Shown here: in pieces, positions 11,885 through 24,241 of the stretch
Position numbering within the stretch: position 1 is the first letter of the stretch
Layout of the letters: each line of letters begins with the position of its first letter
NCBI GenBank assembly: GCA_036346275.1
Contig: CM070717.1
Coordinates: forward strand, 7,499,178-7,563,177
Direction of reading: 5' to 3'
Origin: Otatea glauca
Taxonomy: Eukaryota > Streptophyta > Magnoliopsida > Poales > Poaceae
DNA: 64,000 nt
Notes under the pieces: model-generated
Seen by the model: the letters and a program-made list of their open reading frames with translations, nothing else
Told to the model about the DNA's origin: nothing
Database searches by the model: none
Made by a program: the position numbers and the translations under genes

Positions 11885-14800
11885 TGTAACTACCTGAAAG
11901 TTTGGAACAGTGAAAAACAAACAGTTTAAGTTCTAATATAAATGGTCCTGAAATTCTAGGTGATATTTCCTCCAATTAGAATTTCTTAGACTTTTGTGTT
12001 ATGCGAAAAGATTAAATAAAAAGGGAAAAACAAAGAAAAGGTAAAGAGATGAAAATAAAATTTAGGAAGTTTTACCATGAGTCCTATTTGAGCTGGTCAT
12101 AATGTTTGACCAGTAAGTAGAATTTTTATAAACTTAGGGGCAAGTCAAATAAAATATGTATCTACTTTTTGACTAAAAACGGTGAATCAAAAAGTAGGAA
12201 GAAAAATAACCAATGTCAAGAAAAGCCAATAAAATTTATATAAATCCCTGGAGATATTATTCATCACTGGTAAAATTTTTATAATTAAATGAATTGAAAT
12301 AAGCCTCTTAAAAATTCAAATACAGTGGGTCCAGAATGTAAGGAAAACGATTGTCAGAATTTTTATAAAATAATGATTCATTTTTTTGACCTGAAAATTT
12401 TACAGTGATCCAATTATAAGGATTGAAACCTCTCCAAAAAGTTTCAAAAATAAATCCTAGAGAATGAACCTGTAATTAAATCAAAAACCGAAATCAAAGT
12501 TTAGAACCAGGGTACAGTGTCAGAATTTTAATAAATTGCCCAAAAGGATTTTTTGTCTCAAAATTTTCCAGTAGGCGTGTGACTCTCATTAAGTCTTGGT
12601 AACAAAGTTTGGAAAAATATGGAATTGGTTTAGGGCTTAAACAAATCCAAATTCTAGAGTTTTCCTGTTCTGTCTCATCGCATTAAACGCGTCGTCTCGC
12701 CGACAAGTGGGCCCGGCCCTGTTGAAACGTTGACGCGCTGGCAAGCCTGTGATGAAGCGTTGTCTCTCTGCCAGTGGGCCCCGGCCCCACCCGTCAGCCT
12801 CAGCTCGCGTGTTGCTCTTCCTTTCTTCTCCCGTGGCCGAAGCGGGTCGTCGACGCAGCGTCCTTCGCCGACCAGCTTCACCTGCTCCCGTCCGGCGCAA
12901 GCGCTGCCCTCCACGTCGTGAGTAGAGCCCCTCCTCCTCGCCTGTGCCCACTTGATCCCGACCGAGCCGCTTCGGAGGCGAGGCTGCGTTCGGGTTGCGC
13001 TCGGCACAGAAGAAACCGACCGGAGAGTCGCGCGAGGAAACTCGAATCCAACGCAGCTAGGTCGCAGCCCTTAAGCCCTGAGCCTTTCCTTCACTTCGCA
13101 AGTTCATTACCCCTCTCTCCATTCGGTTTTCATTGCGCGGAGAGCTTTGTGCTGGGTCTTCTTCCCCGTTCGTCCGCAAGAACCCGAAAAGGGGAAATCG
13201 TCGAATCGGGTGAGTTCCTCCCCAATCTTCCGAATCAACCGCACCTCGAGCTTCTCTAGCACCCAAGGGTTACTCATCACTCGCCATTTTGGTTTCATTT
13301 TGCCTGCAGCGCCGTCGAGCCGCCGCTTTTCTTCCTCCCGGCCGGCGCACGGTGGCAGCGTGTCTGGGGCTTTCTCCGACCCATCCGACAGGTGAGCTCG
13401 AATCCCCTAGACTCACTGTAGCTCACCCAGCCCTAGACCGCCGGAGTCTTGGTCGTTAGTTGAGCTTTCGTCGTCACGGCCATGGCGCCGCGCACCTTCA
13501 CGGTGACGGCCATCTTTCCGGCCGTCTCCCGGCGAAGTAGCCCCACCCCTAGATTCACCTTGGCACGGTGAAGCTAGAACCGCTGCCCGTTCGGCCGCGG
13601 TGGAGCTAGTTCGCCGGTGGCGAGTAAAAGTCCGAGGTGCCCTGTTCTGGGTCACTGACCGGTGGGACCTAGGTGTCAGTGAGCCCACGGGTTTAAACTC
13701 GTTTTTTTGGCGCGCGCAGCAAAGCCATTTTCTCTGAACGAAAGCGCATTTTGCAATTTTAGTTGATTTTCAGAAACCTGCTGAAATTCAAATGCTGGTA
13801 ACTTTTGAATCATCTGGCCAAATTGAGTGAAACTAATTTCTAAATTCGTATAAAATTCTGTAGTTTCAGAATATACAAAAATTTCTGAAGATGAGTAAGA
13901 TGTGATTTTAGGAAAAATTAGAGAGAAGCTTAAGTGTAAATAGGGTGATATGAATAAAATATTTTTGGGATGATCCAATTAAGGAAAAGTGAATTTTTGT
14001 TGAGTCTCTGAGTTATGAGTATTCCAAATAAACAAAATGTTCCCATGATACCTTATTATATATCATGTTTGCTCAAAAATGAGTATTAAGCATGAAAAAT
14101 GAAATTGAGTAAATGAAAGATAGGATTAAAGTTTGAATGTTTAAAAGTTCATCCTATTGGGACATAAATCATGGGGAGTTGCTCTTGTGAAAATACTTAA
14201 AGAAAAGTATATGAGGTAGTTGTTCAATTAAGAAAAACAATACTAGTTATAACCAAAATAGATGTAATTTGCTATGAACAAGTTCAAAATAACTCAAATT
14301 CACTTTTAAAATGTTTTTAAGATCATGCCCTGATGTCAGGAAGAAAATGGATAAAAGATGTTGAATAGTTTAGTAATAAATGAAAGTGAAAGATTGAAAG
14401 GTTATAAGTTAGTTTTGTGTTCATATAGCCCTTTTCAACATATGATAAAATGGATTATATGAATGAGAAGAAATGTAAAAATGGTATAGAAGTACTTCAC
14501 AAAGTATAATCTAGTAGATTCTGGAAAAGAATGACATTTTGTTAAGGTTTGTATGCAAAACAAGTTAAGGGAATGAGTCTACTTTTTATGTTTTGCTGAA
14601 TGATTGAAACAACTAAGCTTTTTCAACTATGTGCAAAATAACTCATCCAAGTAAGAAATTTTGGAAGAATAGTGTAGAAATGATAACCGAAGTTTGTTCT
14701 ACCTGATTCCAGAAAAATATTCTGTTTTAGAGTTTTGGTTCACTTAGTTGTCATAAGTGTAGTAACCTTAAGTGATATGATTTAGTCCTCAAGCCAGTTT

Positions 14801-16912
14801 TGTAGCTAAGTCTAGAGTTCAACCAAGCCTTTTCCACAATAGTTTTCAAGTTTCATCCAAACCCTAAAAGTTAAAAGAAGTTGTTAGATTTGATAATTAA
14901 AGTATGCTCTAGCTAATTCAAGACTTAAACTCTAATTTCTGTAGTTAATGCACATCAATCTTGTTAGGTTTATAACCCTAGATGATATAGTTTTCAAGTG
15001 CCTCCTTTTTGGGTCTTTTGAGAAAAATCAGAGAAGGCTCTGTTTTGGTTGTTAGTTAGGCATAGTTCTCCTTCCAAAGAAGCAAATAAACAATCTTTTT
15101 ATTTCAAATAATTTTAGCATCTATAATTCGATGTTTAAATTCAAATATTTCATGAATAGCAGTTGCCTGTTTGATTCGAATTGTGTTTACCTGTTTATCT
15201 GTCTGTTTTCTTTTTGCCATTTGGAGTTTGCTGATATTCTCTTTTTCTTCTTGTTCGCGACGAGTAGAGACCGACATCATCGAAGAAGAAGAAGACTGTT
15301 CTTCAGATCCGGATTTTATTCCTGACAGTGATTTGCAAGGCAAGCAACTCCTTGATCACGTTGAGCCTGATAATTCACCTACTATATGTTGCTTTTGCTT
15401 ATGTACAGTGCATCCGGATAATTCCCCCTAAAAGTGCTATTTTGGGTTAGAACTGTAGTTAATCCTGTCAATTATGGTTTGTCTCAATCTGTATGGACTT
15501 GTGAACCTTGTAAACCTTAGATTGAGCTAGACATATTTAATGTCATGTTTGGGTATAATCGCTAGCATCATAATATTTCCTGCTTAAGCCTCTCGTTGGT
15601 GTTTTCAGTCTTTTCAACCGTCATATAATCTTTTGGGAATTGGTTGATGATAATTTGCTAAAAACCCTTAAACAAAACTATGGTTTGACGCGGGTGATTA
15701 TTTGGCGCTAGCCGGTTGTGCAAAAGGATATGCACGTAGCTAGGGTGGAGTATCGCCCGTGTCGGATTAAGGACCGAGCAAATGGGATGTTGTAGAACCA
15801 TGTTTTCGTGCAACCACAAGGGCTTGTATGGGCGGGTCTTAGCTTAATAAGTTGTTTAGATTTGGCTTTGCATCTATGGAAGGCGGGAGATTGCACAGGC
15901 AGTCCGGTCAGTGCATGCAGTAGGGGTTTCTACATACCAATGCAGCGGTGTACGCCTTGCGGGCGAGGCGTGGTGTGTGTGTGATAAATGTGGATCCACG
16001 GCTTGGGTGAGTGTCTCTGTCTTGAGGCGAGGATTAACGCCCCGGCTGGTGTAAAGCCATATCTAAATAATGTAACGACTTTGTATGATCTCCTTGCCGA
16101 CACAGAAGGAAGTGTGTTAAGCGGCGTGGCAAAAGAGGTTGATCATTCCTTGTGGGTAAAGTGTACACCTCTGCGAGTGAAAAATCGATCGATTAGCCGC
16201 GCCATGATAATGGGCACTTGTGGAAAATCCTCCCAATGCTAGAGTTTTGGTGATTTCCAAAATGGGTTGGGCTTTTGGAAGCTGTTTTCAACCATCTTTT
16301 GTGTCAAAGGATCGACACGGGTTATATGCGATCGGGTAGATTGGGTTGAAAATCTGGAATATTTGCTTATCATTCGTCTTTCAATTGCTTTTATTAAAAT
16401 GCGATGTTGCAATCTATTATGCTTACTCTTTTAATGTTTCATGCAATTGCAAAATAACCATAGCTTTGTCCATTGCTCGGCTTGCATAATTATTTATTTG
16501 CATCGTGAACCAATATAAGTCTTCTTTGAGTACCAATGTACTCAATCTTGCATCTCTTTGTCTCGGAGGAAGAAGATGCGATCTTAGGACGACAGCGTTC
16601 TTTCGAGGCAGTCTCGGGGTTTTGACGATAGCCTCTTCTAGGTTGCCTAGTCGATTGCTCGAGGGTTTAGTGGGCAACCGCAATTTGTTTGGAGTTTTAG
16701 TTTTCTTTTGGTTTCTGTTTTTATTTCTGCTGTTAAAATGGTTTAAATTTGTACCAACCTCTGTATAATTATTTCAGTTATGTAAGTTCTTCTATATGTT
16801 TGCGTGTATGATTTTGATATGAATGTTGTAAACATGTGAGTGCTAGCTACTGATCCAGGGAATAGCACAGTAATCATATGGAGTTTCCTGTTCATCAGAA
16901 CGGGGTCTCACA
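11885..16912 (+). mobile_element. solo LTR related to family A, inserted in element 1 pol
   Basis: The insertion begins TGTAACT at 11885 and ends GGTCTCACA at 16912, the same termini as family A, but in plus orientation. It is flanked by CTCAT (11880-11884) and CTCGT (16913-16917), a TSD with one changed base. At about 5.0 kb it is somewhat longer than the family A LTR at 26095-30800 and clearly diverged from it; a degraded palindrome cluster is present at 16150-16200. There is no interior, PBS or PPT, so it is a solo LTR left by recombination between LTRs. GC-rich (12660-13700) and AT-rich (13700-15700) parts hold no supportable gene. Confidence 0.88.
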
Positions 16913-17745
16913 CTCGTCTTGGAATAGATAAGGATATCATCTATGAATACGACGACGAACTTGTCCAAGTATTCCATAAACACCTTATTCATTAAGTTCA
17001 TGAAATATGCTGGTGCATTTGTCAAGCCAAAAGACATCACGTTGTAAACTCGTATCCATATCTTGACGAAGATGCAGTCTTCGGAAAATTCTCTGATCGG
17101 ATCTTCAATTGATGGTATCACGATCGAAGATCAATTTTGGAGAATACTCCTGCTCCTCTCAATGGTCAAACAAATCATCGATCTGGGTAGCGGATACTTA
17201 TTCTTTATCGTCACATCATTGAGTGCACGATAGTCTATACACATCCTAAAACTCCGTCCTTCTTCTTGACGAATAAGGCAGTGCTCCCCATGGCGATGAA
17301 CTAGGTCTTATAAATCCTTTTCCATGGTTCCTCAATTTGCTTCTTCATTTCCACCAATTCCTCTGTGGACATCCTGTAAGGTCTCTTAGCTATTGGAGCT
17401 GTCCTCGAACCGGCTCTATCACGAACTCGATATCTCTATCTGGCGGCATTCGGGTAAATCTTAGGAAAACATCCGGATATTCATTGACTATGGACACTTC
17501 CTCTAAGTGCAGTCTTCATCTTGTTGACCATCAATTGTCCATCCATGACCGATTTTGCTTCAAACTCAATCTTCTTCCCATCCGGGCTCTCGACCGATAT
17601 GACTCTTTTCCATGATCAAAGATTGCCTTGTGATTAGTTAACCAATCCATTCCCGAGATAACATCCAAGGTTTGGGTATTAAGGGCGATTAAGTTCGCTA
17701 GGAACTCAACTCCATTAATTATTAGTCTTACCCGAACATCCTACT
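16913..17745 (-). pseudogene. reverse transcriptase, N-terminal and active-site part (element 1)
   Basis: Minus-strand translation gives, in broken frames, NEYPDVF and PPDRDIEF (linker before RT, 17430-17500), KGFIRPSSSPWGA (about 17290), then YNVMSFGLTNAPAYFMNLM and VFMEYLDKFVVVFIDDILI with YSKT (16917-17060). FIDD is the gypsy form of the YxDD catalytic motif, so the active site is kept. At least three frameshifts or stops separate the blocks. The gene is cut after YSKT by the solo LTR. Confidence 0.85.
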
Positions 17746-18156
17746 TTAGATCGGAGTTACGAAGCAGGATTGGACTATGAGCACACATTTAAGATTCACT
17801 ATTTCCATATCATTTTGAACAGCAAAATCTCGGAAATAAAAGAATGCGAAGCTCGGAATCAAATAAAGCGATGGCTGATGCGAGTTTACTAGGAACTTAC
17901 CGATTACAACATCCGTGGCGTTACGGACTTCATCCGTCGTAATGTGGTTGACTCGGCCTCGTGCAGTTCCTTGGGATGGAGTTCTTCTTTGTTGATGCCC
18001 GCAGTTCACGGTTGGCGCGGAGTCCTTGCCGATGTGTTCCCAGTTAAAGCGGACCGGGTGACACCTCCTTCTTAGGGCAATTGTTGGCAAAATGCCCCAT
18101 TTCATTGCAATGATAGCGTCTTCCCTTTGCTCGAGAGGTTCCTCGATGCGTGCCAC
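17746..18156 (-). pseudogene. zinc knuckle and aspartic protease region (element 1)
   Basis: The nucleocapsid zinc knuckle (18070-18118) reads RYHCNEMGHFANNC: the spacing is right for CCHC, but the first Cys is Arg (TGC to CGC). Further on, HITTDEVRNATDVVIGKFLV leads to the retropepsin site at about 17840-17860. There the expected DSGASHSF is split by loss of one G, and another missing base shortly after restores the frame, giving a nonsense stretch before RDFAVQ. Element 3 has the intact DSGASHSFIS at the same place. Confidence 0.82.
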
Positions 18157-18196
18157 GATTCGCTAGAGTCGAACATTCGACCCATCGGACGATTTG

Positions 18197-18997
18197 CGCG
18201 GTGGTGCTCTATCATTGCCTCACGAGGTGGTGCGGATGAAGCTGTTGGGGTGCCGTCCTCTGCCTCTGCTGGCCTTGACGACCTCCTTGTTGCGCCATTC
18301 TGCGCTTCCTGTTGTCATCCAACTCTCGGCGCTTGTCCTCTAAGATAAGAGCTTTGTTAACTAGCTCTTGGAAGTCAGGGAATGTGTGGGTGGTCGGTCC
18401 ACTGCAACCCGCATTCAATCCCTTCATGAAGCGGGATTATGCGGCCTTATCCGTAGCCACGTCCTCCGGTGCGTAGCGTGCCAGTTGGGTGAATTTATTC
18501 TGGTAGTCGGCCACTGACTCGCCGCCTTGCTTGAGGCTCCGGAATTCCTCCTTTTTAAGATCCATGATACCCTCGGGTACATGGTACTGGCGGAAAGCTG
18601 AGGTGAATTCCTCCCACGTGATACTCTGTGGGTCCTCATGAGCTGCGCTGAAGTTTTCCCACCATTCTGCGGCAGTCCCTTCGAGTTGATGAGAGGCATA
18701 GAGTACCCTCTCATGTCCTACACACTTTGGGTAATGTGCGCTTCCTTTCAATTGTCCTTAGCCAATCGTCCGCTTCGGTGGATTGGCGTTACTGAAAGTA
18801 GGTGGGCGGGTTCTCATAAACTCCGACAACTGGAGTAGGGTGTGGTCCATGGTTACCCCAGGTTGAACATTCACAGCAGCTTGATTGGATATCTCTGCAT
18901 GGTTTGAACCATCGTGTTCATAAGTTGAGTCTGAGGCGATCAAGAAGGCTCCCGTGTTACGCATATCGACTGCGGCGGTTGAGAATCGGCTCTTCAT
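18197..18997 (-). pseudogene. gag capsid region (element 1)
   Basis: Pieces in three frames give a typical Tekay gag: LSEFMRTRPPTFS (about 18800), VLYASHQLEGTAAEWWENF and ITWEEFTSAFRQYHVPEGI with KKEEFRSLKQGG (18470-18720, retrotransposon gag domain), and FQELVNKALILEDKRREL (about 18330-18390). This protein would form the virus-like particle core. Frameshifts near 18757 and 18430 separate the pieces. The order toward the zinc knuckle at 18070-18118 matches an ordinary gag-pol. Confidence 0.85.
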
Positions 18998-19546
18998 TAC
19001 AGTTATCCGCTTTGGTTAGCTCCACTTCATTGGCTCCAACATTTCCACGAGTCCTCACCATCTGTTGCAAACTTCGTGGTTAAGAAAAGAAGAGAGCATA
19101 GACAAGTAGAAGAATTTATGTGGGAAGCAGTGCAACTTAAATTATTTAGCCACTTTATTGATATAATATAAAGCGGTATGGTTGTTCACAAGTGCCTAAG
19201 GGCAATGCAACACATCTGAGACACTCACAACCAAAAACAAGTAAGCAAACATAGGAATCCATGACGACTCACACCTAATGGTGACTCTGAAGAAAAAAAC
19301 GCGACTCAACCTTCGAGTCTCGACACTATACTCTACTAGACTCGATCACTCATCGAGCCAACCCGGCTGCGGCTCCCCCGGAGCATACACCGGTGGGTGC
19401 TCGGGAATCGGGCAAGCTGGTCCCGTGACCTCTGCGGTGGTGCAAATGACCCCATCGACTCCGCTGGTCCCGAGGCTGCCTACTCCTGCACTGGTGCCTC
19501 CTGTTCTGGCTCCTCCGGATCTGGATCGTGTAACTCCAGGACTGGC

Positions 19547-20080
19547 TCATGCTCGGGTCCATACAAATCCATCTCCAACTCCTGGATCTTCTGCATGGAG
19601 TGAGCTAAGCCCTCCCGCAGCGGATCTTTGCCTCTGCGACCTCGGCGCGGGTCCTCTGCAACTCCCGATTTGTCTCGTCAAGGCGTCCTCCGGGCGATGG
19701 CGTACCTCACCAGTGGGTGATAGTGGCGTCCTCCTCCACAAGCTCCATCTGTCAAAATGATTGTCTCGGCGGATGGTGACAAAGGCGGTGCCCTCCAACT
19801 CTGCGGAGTAAGTGCGGGCAATCGCGCGCATCGCTCGTCGCGTCGTCTCTCGGATTCCGGCCTCAAAAGAAGACCTCGACCGTGATGTAGATAGGGCGGC
19901 TCGCCTCGTCCTCTCCCGAGCATACTCGTGATCTTGACATCCCGGCGACGTCAAGTCTGCCCGTACCACGAAGTCCTCGTCTGCTGGTGCATCAAAACCT
20001 CCGAACAAGCTGCATCATCGCCATAACTCGGCGTATCTGCGGTGCGCTCTCCATAGGTGTGGATCATCCTCATACGCCAA
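19547..20080 (-). pseudogene. pre-gag ORF of element 1, unknown function
   Basis: Between the primer binding site and gag lies a coding-like stretch. A start at about 20070 gives MRMIHTYGERTADTPSYGDD; after a one-base shift near 20005 the frame continues for about 150 codons with FDAPADEDFVVRADLTSPG, rich in Arg and Ser. I do not recognise a domain. Some Tekay/Retand-type elements carry an extra ORF before gag, and the position fits that. It could instead be leader sequence open by chance; codon composition is not decisive. Confidence 0.4.
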
Positions 20081-20256
20081 TATAAACCTTGTTTAAATTA
20101 AGCAGAGAATAATAAAAATTCAGCATAGGTATGAATAAGGGAGAAGAGATAAGTCGAGATTTCTTTGACATTCTTGCTCAAGTTGATTAGGTCTTTAGAA
20201 AATAGTTTTACCCTCCTAGGCACAACCAAACTAGGGTCAAGTCCTACAGTCAGCCT

Positions 20257-20268
20257 GCTCTGATACCA
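20257..20268 (-). other. primer binding site of element 1
   Basis: On the minus strand it reads TGGTATCAGAGC, complementary to the 3' end of initiator tRNA-Met, four bases after the 5' LTR terminus (20273). It is where minus-strand DNA synthesis would start and confirms the orientation. Confidence 0.92.
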
Positions 20269-20272
20269 CCTC

Positions 20273-23200
20273 TGTCGGGCCCCGAATCTGTAAATCCGGA
20301 CCCTCTGTGTATTCTGTGCCAGTCCAGGATCACGCTAGCACACACAGTCATACAGGGTTGCACATCACAGACATTCACAAGGATATAAGAATAAATAGTG
20401 CAAACATGTATATAAACCGAGTTGTACGACCTTATGGTCTCCTTACAGATAAGTCAGCCACACAGGGCTTACATTATTCAAAGTAAAGAAATAGCAGCGG
20501 AACATAAGTAAAGGTCGTGGAAGCCTTCATCTTGCCACAGGCAACCGACTGGGCTTGCCCCCTAGTTGTTCGTATCCTCGATGTACTCCTCCTCCCAAGC
20601 TGGTGTAGTCTCCTCCACTGATGTTGGGGTTGATAAGCAAGGTGGGGTGAGCACATAAGGCACTCAACAAGTAATTCACAGAATGCAGCGCTATTACTAT
20701 ATGCAGAGCTTATTCCAAAGGATTGGCTTAAATGGTTGTTTTGCATCAAGCAGCATTTTTAACCAATATCTTAAGTAGATTAAAGCAGTGGAACAGTTAT
20801 AAGTAATAATAATTTCAAATGGTTTTTCCTTGAGGATTCTCGGCACACAGCCTTAACAGTTCATTTTTAACACTTGGCACACAGCCCTCTTCCATGTTTT
20901 GTTTATGAAAATCTACCCCTCGACTGTAATCCCTGAGCAATGCTTAATACCGTGAGCACGGCTATTCGAATAGTTTTGACACTCTGCAGAGGTTGTACAC
21001 TTTACCCACAAGATACAGCCGCTCACCACACAGGTGATTGTCCGCAACAAAGCTTTTCAGGAACTTCTACCTTAACCAAAGAACCTCTCTGGTATTGCCT
21101 TCACTATCACTTCCCTCACACAGAGCCGAAGTATAGGACCGGCCAATCACCGTTGGATGGGCACCAAGCCGTAGCAGAGTGCGCTCCCCATCTGAGATAC
21201 ACCCCTATGTCTTGTCACCCCGAGGTATCGGAGGAAGATATCAGAACCCTAGTCAACTAGGTCTGTCCCATATCAGACATGTGGTTGTACGGGTGACTCA
21301 GATCAAAGGCTTGCAAGGTGAAGTCCTTAACTGACCAAGGCAAGACTTCCAACACTCAACAGTGGCACACAGCCCAATGTGGCACAGACTCACATCACTC
21401 ATCAACCCACCGCCACAGGGCCCACCATGCACACGACCTCTTGCCACTTGCCCAGTCTAAATCATTTCCCACCCGGTTGATTATTGTGCAACACATGCGG
21501 CAATAACTCAACATCGATGCAGAACCCACAGTCGTTGTACCTCAATCTCATCATGTGGCATCATCACACCACCTTTCAAAATACATTCAATATGTCTTTA
21601 ATCAGTATTGTAGCATTTTTTTCCGAAAGAACACTCATGATTCGTTGCAAGGCTAAGCATCTACTCACGGTCTAGCCTCCCGTGTTGGCACAATATTAAC
21701 ATCCAACTAATATAATCAAACTTAGGGTGACAATGATTTAGGGCATACAATTAATAATTCAAGGTGCCATAACAAAATGGGTTGATTAACTACATTATCC
21801 CAAATTAATTTAAGTTCATTTTAAATAATTAGCATGCATAGTTTCAAAAGCATAAATTACATTTTAAAATCTGGGATCAAAATGATCAAAGCATCACTTG
21901 CCTTCAAAGAGTTGCTGGTCGTGTTCCGAAGCTTGGTCTTGAGCGATGAATTCTTCCTCAAAACTTTCCGGCAAATTTGCGTCTACGCGTACAAATAAAG
22001 TATGCAATAAATAGCTAATACAGAAGACTAGATGACCTCAAAAATTCAAATAAAATTCACCATTAAATAGCTCATAATTTTATGAATTTTTAGAAATTTG
22101 AATCACCTAAATCCGAGTTAAAATGCAAAAGTTGTAGTCATTTGAAGTTTGAATAAAATCTGAAAATACAGAAATTAGGAAAATCCGATTTTTCTGAATT
22201 ATTTTTATACTGGAAATTAGCATTTATGACGTCAGCACCGCGTCATGATGACGTCAGCACAGAAATGAATTTCGGTCGAAATATTTTTATATATAAAAAT
22301 ATTTATAGCGTTATCGGCGACGTCGGCTCGACCGTGGCACCCGCAGGTACGCCACGTCGCTCTGGCCTATGGAGTGGGTCCACGGTTCGGCTCTGGTCTA
22401 CCGTGGACTCGATTCACCAGAACAGTGCAGCAACGCGGCAAGATCCGAGCCGTTCGTTGAATCAACGGCCAGATCTCCTCACGCGCACCGCAGCGCCCCG
22501 AGATGCGTGCGACACGCGTCGCGCATCCGGTGATCGACCACGCATCCACGCGGCGATGCCTCGGCTCCACGCCTCCACGCGTCGCACATCCAGCGGCGCT
22601 CAGATCAACGGCGGACCGCGCCATCAACTGCGACATCTCGGTTCATGCGGCGACACGCGGCGCAATCGAGACGGTGCACCGAAATCGGCGGCTAGATCGG
22701 TCTCGCCCGGTCAAAACGCCCGCGTCACAAGACGCGATTTGGTGAGTGCGGTGCCATCTCGTCGCCGCGTTCAAATCTGAGCGGCGCGGATCATAGGGCA
22801 AAACCAGATCCAATCTCTACCGTTTAGATCTAATCTAACGGCCCACGGTACCGGCGGTTTCTTGTTCATGGCGCGGCGTGGCTCAATCCTCTGGCGTCCA
22901 AAAATGATCCAAGGGTTCGCATTAAATCTAGCCGTAGAATCTAGATCTAATCCCTACCGTACACATCAAGATCTAACGGTCACGATTCAATCTAAACATC
23001 TACAGAGATGGAGGCTACGTGGACTCACCAGAACCGAATGATGCAAATCGGACGGTCGGCGCGGTTCGACGAGGTTGACGGCGGCGAAGAAGCGAAGGTT
23101 GCCGGAGCTAGGGAAGACGACCTCGGCGACGGCGATGCGGGGCTTCTCCGGCGAGAAGAAGTGGCTCGTTCGACGCGGCTTGGCGGAAGGGTTACTCCAG

Positions 23201-23935
23201 TGACCTTGGCGACGGCGGAGAGAAACCGGCGGCGAAGCAAACGCCGAAAAACAGCGGCGGCACAAAGAAGCAACTACGGCGAGCTCGTATGGGCGCTAGA
23301 GGGGGTCTCGGCGTGCGTGCTAGGAGTCAAAAGACGCGGCGTGAAGGTCTCTGCACGACGCCCTCAACGGGGACTTAAGGGCTGCCTCGACGTGCGCGAA
23401 ACTGCCGGCGGAAAGCACGGCCATCAAAACCCACGTCTCTCCGATGATTTCGCGGGGACAAAGTGATGTGGCGCAATCCCGCGCGTCCGTGCGGCGACGA
23501 TCCGAAGACTCACGCGTGCGGGCGACGTGGCACACTCACAGTCGTTCGATCCGAATCGGACGGCTTGGCTGGCGGCGCTAGGGTTTGCTTGGCAAAGCTG
23601 GGCGGGCTAAGCACGATCTTTGGGCTCGCCCATTCTTATTCATCTGATTTTTAAATCATTTCACATTTAAAATAATTCTAGAAATTCAATTAAATCATTT
23701 GGGGCTTTTAAAATAGCAGAAAAATTTTAGAAAAATTCCAGAAATTACTTTGAGATATTTGGAACTCAATTAAAATATTTGCAATAAAACTTTGCAAAAA
23801 CTTTTCCATTATTCAATTGTTTTCAAGAAAAACCCTATTTGAATAAATCCAAATAAATTTAAATAAATTCCCAAAAATTCACAAAAACCAAAAATACTCC
23901 AAAATTTGAATTAGAGTAAAATTTAGGGTGTTACA
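20273..23935 (-). repeat. 5' LTR of element 1 (family B)
   Basis: Partner of 5909-9569; it would drive transcription of the element. Two TGACGTCA sites (22227-22234, 22249-22256) are kept, while the sites corresponding to 7933 and 7945 are mutated. The palindrome cluster is at 20943-21010. Downstream of 23935 come the TSD and the host sequence. Confidence 0.93.
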
Positions 23936-24241
23936 TCCATCCAAGTAGTCATCGGATCCTGGTGCCAAGTAGCTTTGTGTAGATCCATTTGTTCTTTTTG
24001 ATCTAAATTAGTAATTGGTTCTAATTGCATTACACTGAAGTTGTAGCTAGCCATGTGAAGGGAAAATTGAAGATGCTGAGTCTAAATGTAGCTAACATAT
24101 CCATTCATTTGTTTTGATGTTAGGAGCTATATAAGTTAATCAGCAAGTTGAAATGTAGCCTATATGTAGCATATGTGCGCATGTGCACTCCTAGTGTACT
24201 TAATTCATTATTTAACACCTATTGTTACATATGTAGCGTAG

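Larger units (their letters stand above)
5909..23935 (-). mobile_element. element 1: Tekay-like Ty3/gypsy, both LTRs, TSD TCCAT
   Basis: Both ends are defined: TGTCGGGCC at 5909 and GTGTTACA ending at 23935, flanked by TCCAT at 5904-5908 and 23936-23940. The primer binding site and polypurine tract show it runs on the minus strand. LTRs are about 3.66 kb; the interior without the inserted solo LTR (11885-16912) is about 5.7 kb. The order from right to left is pre-gag ORF, gag, protease, reverse transcriptase, RNase H, integrase and chromodomain-like C terminus. The chromodomain-like end and long LTRs suggest the Tekay/Del chromovirus clade (RIRE3-like), by recognition only. Frameshifts and the insertion in pol make it non-autonomous. 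Confidence 0.93.

Noticed and set aside
12637..13688. Overlapping GC-rich frames on both strands in the solo LTR
   Set aside because: All frames are open by composition in the promoter part of the LTR, with no recognisable domain.
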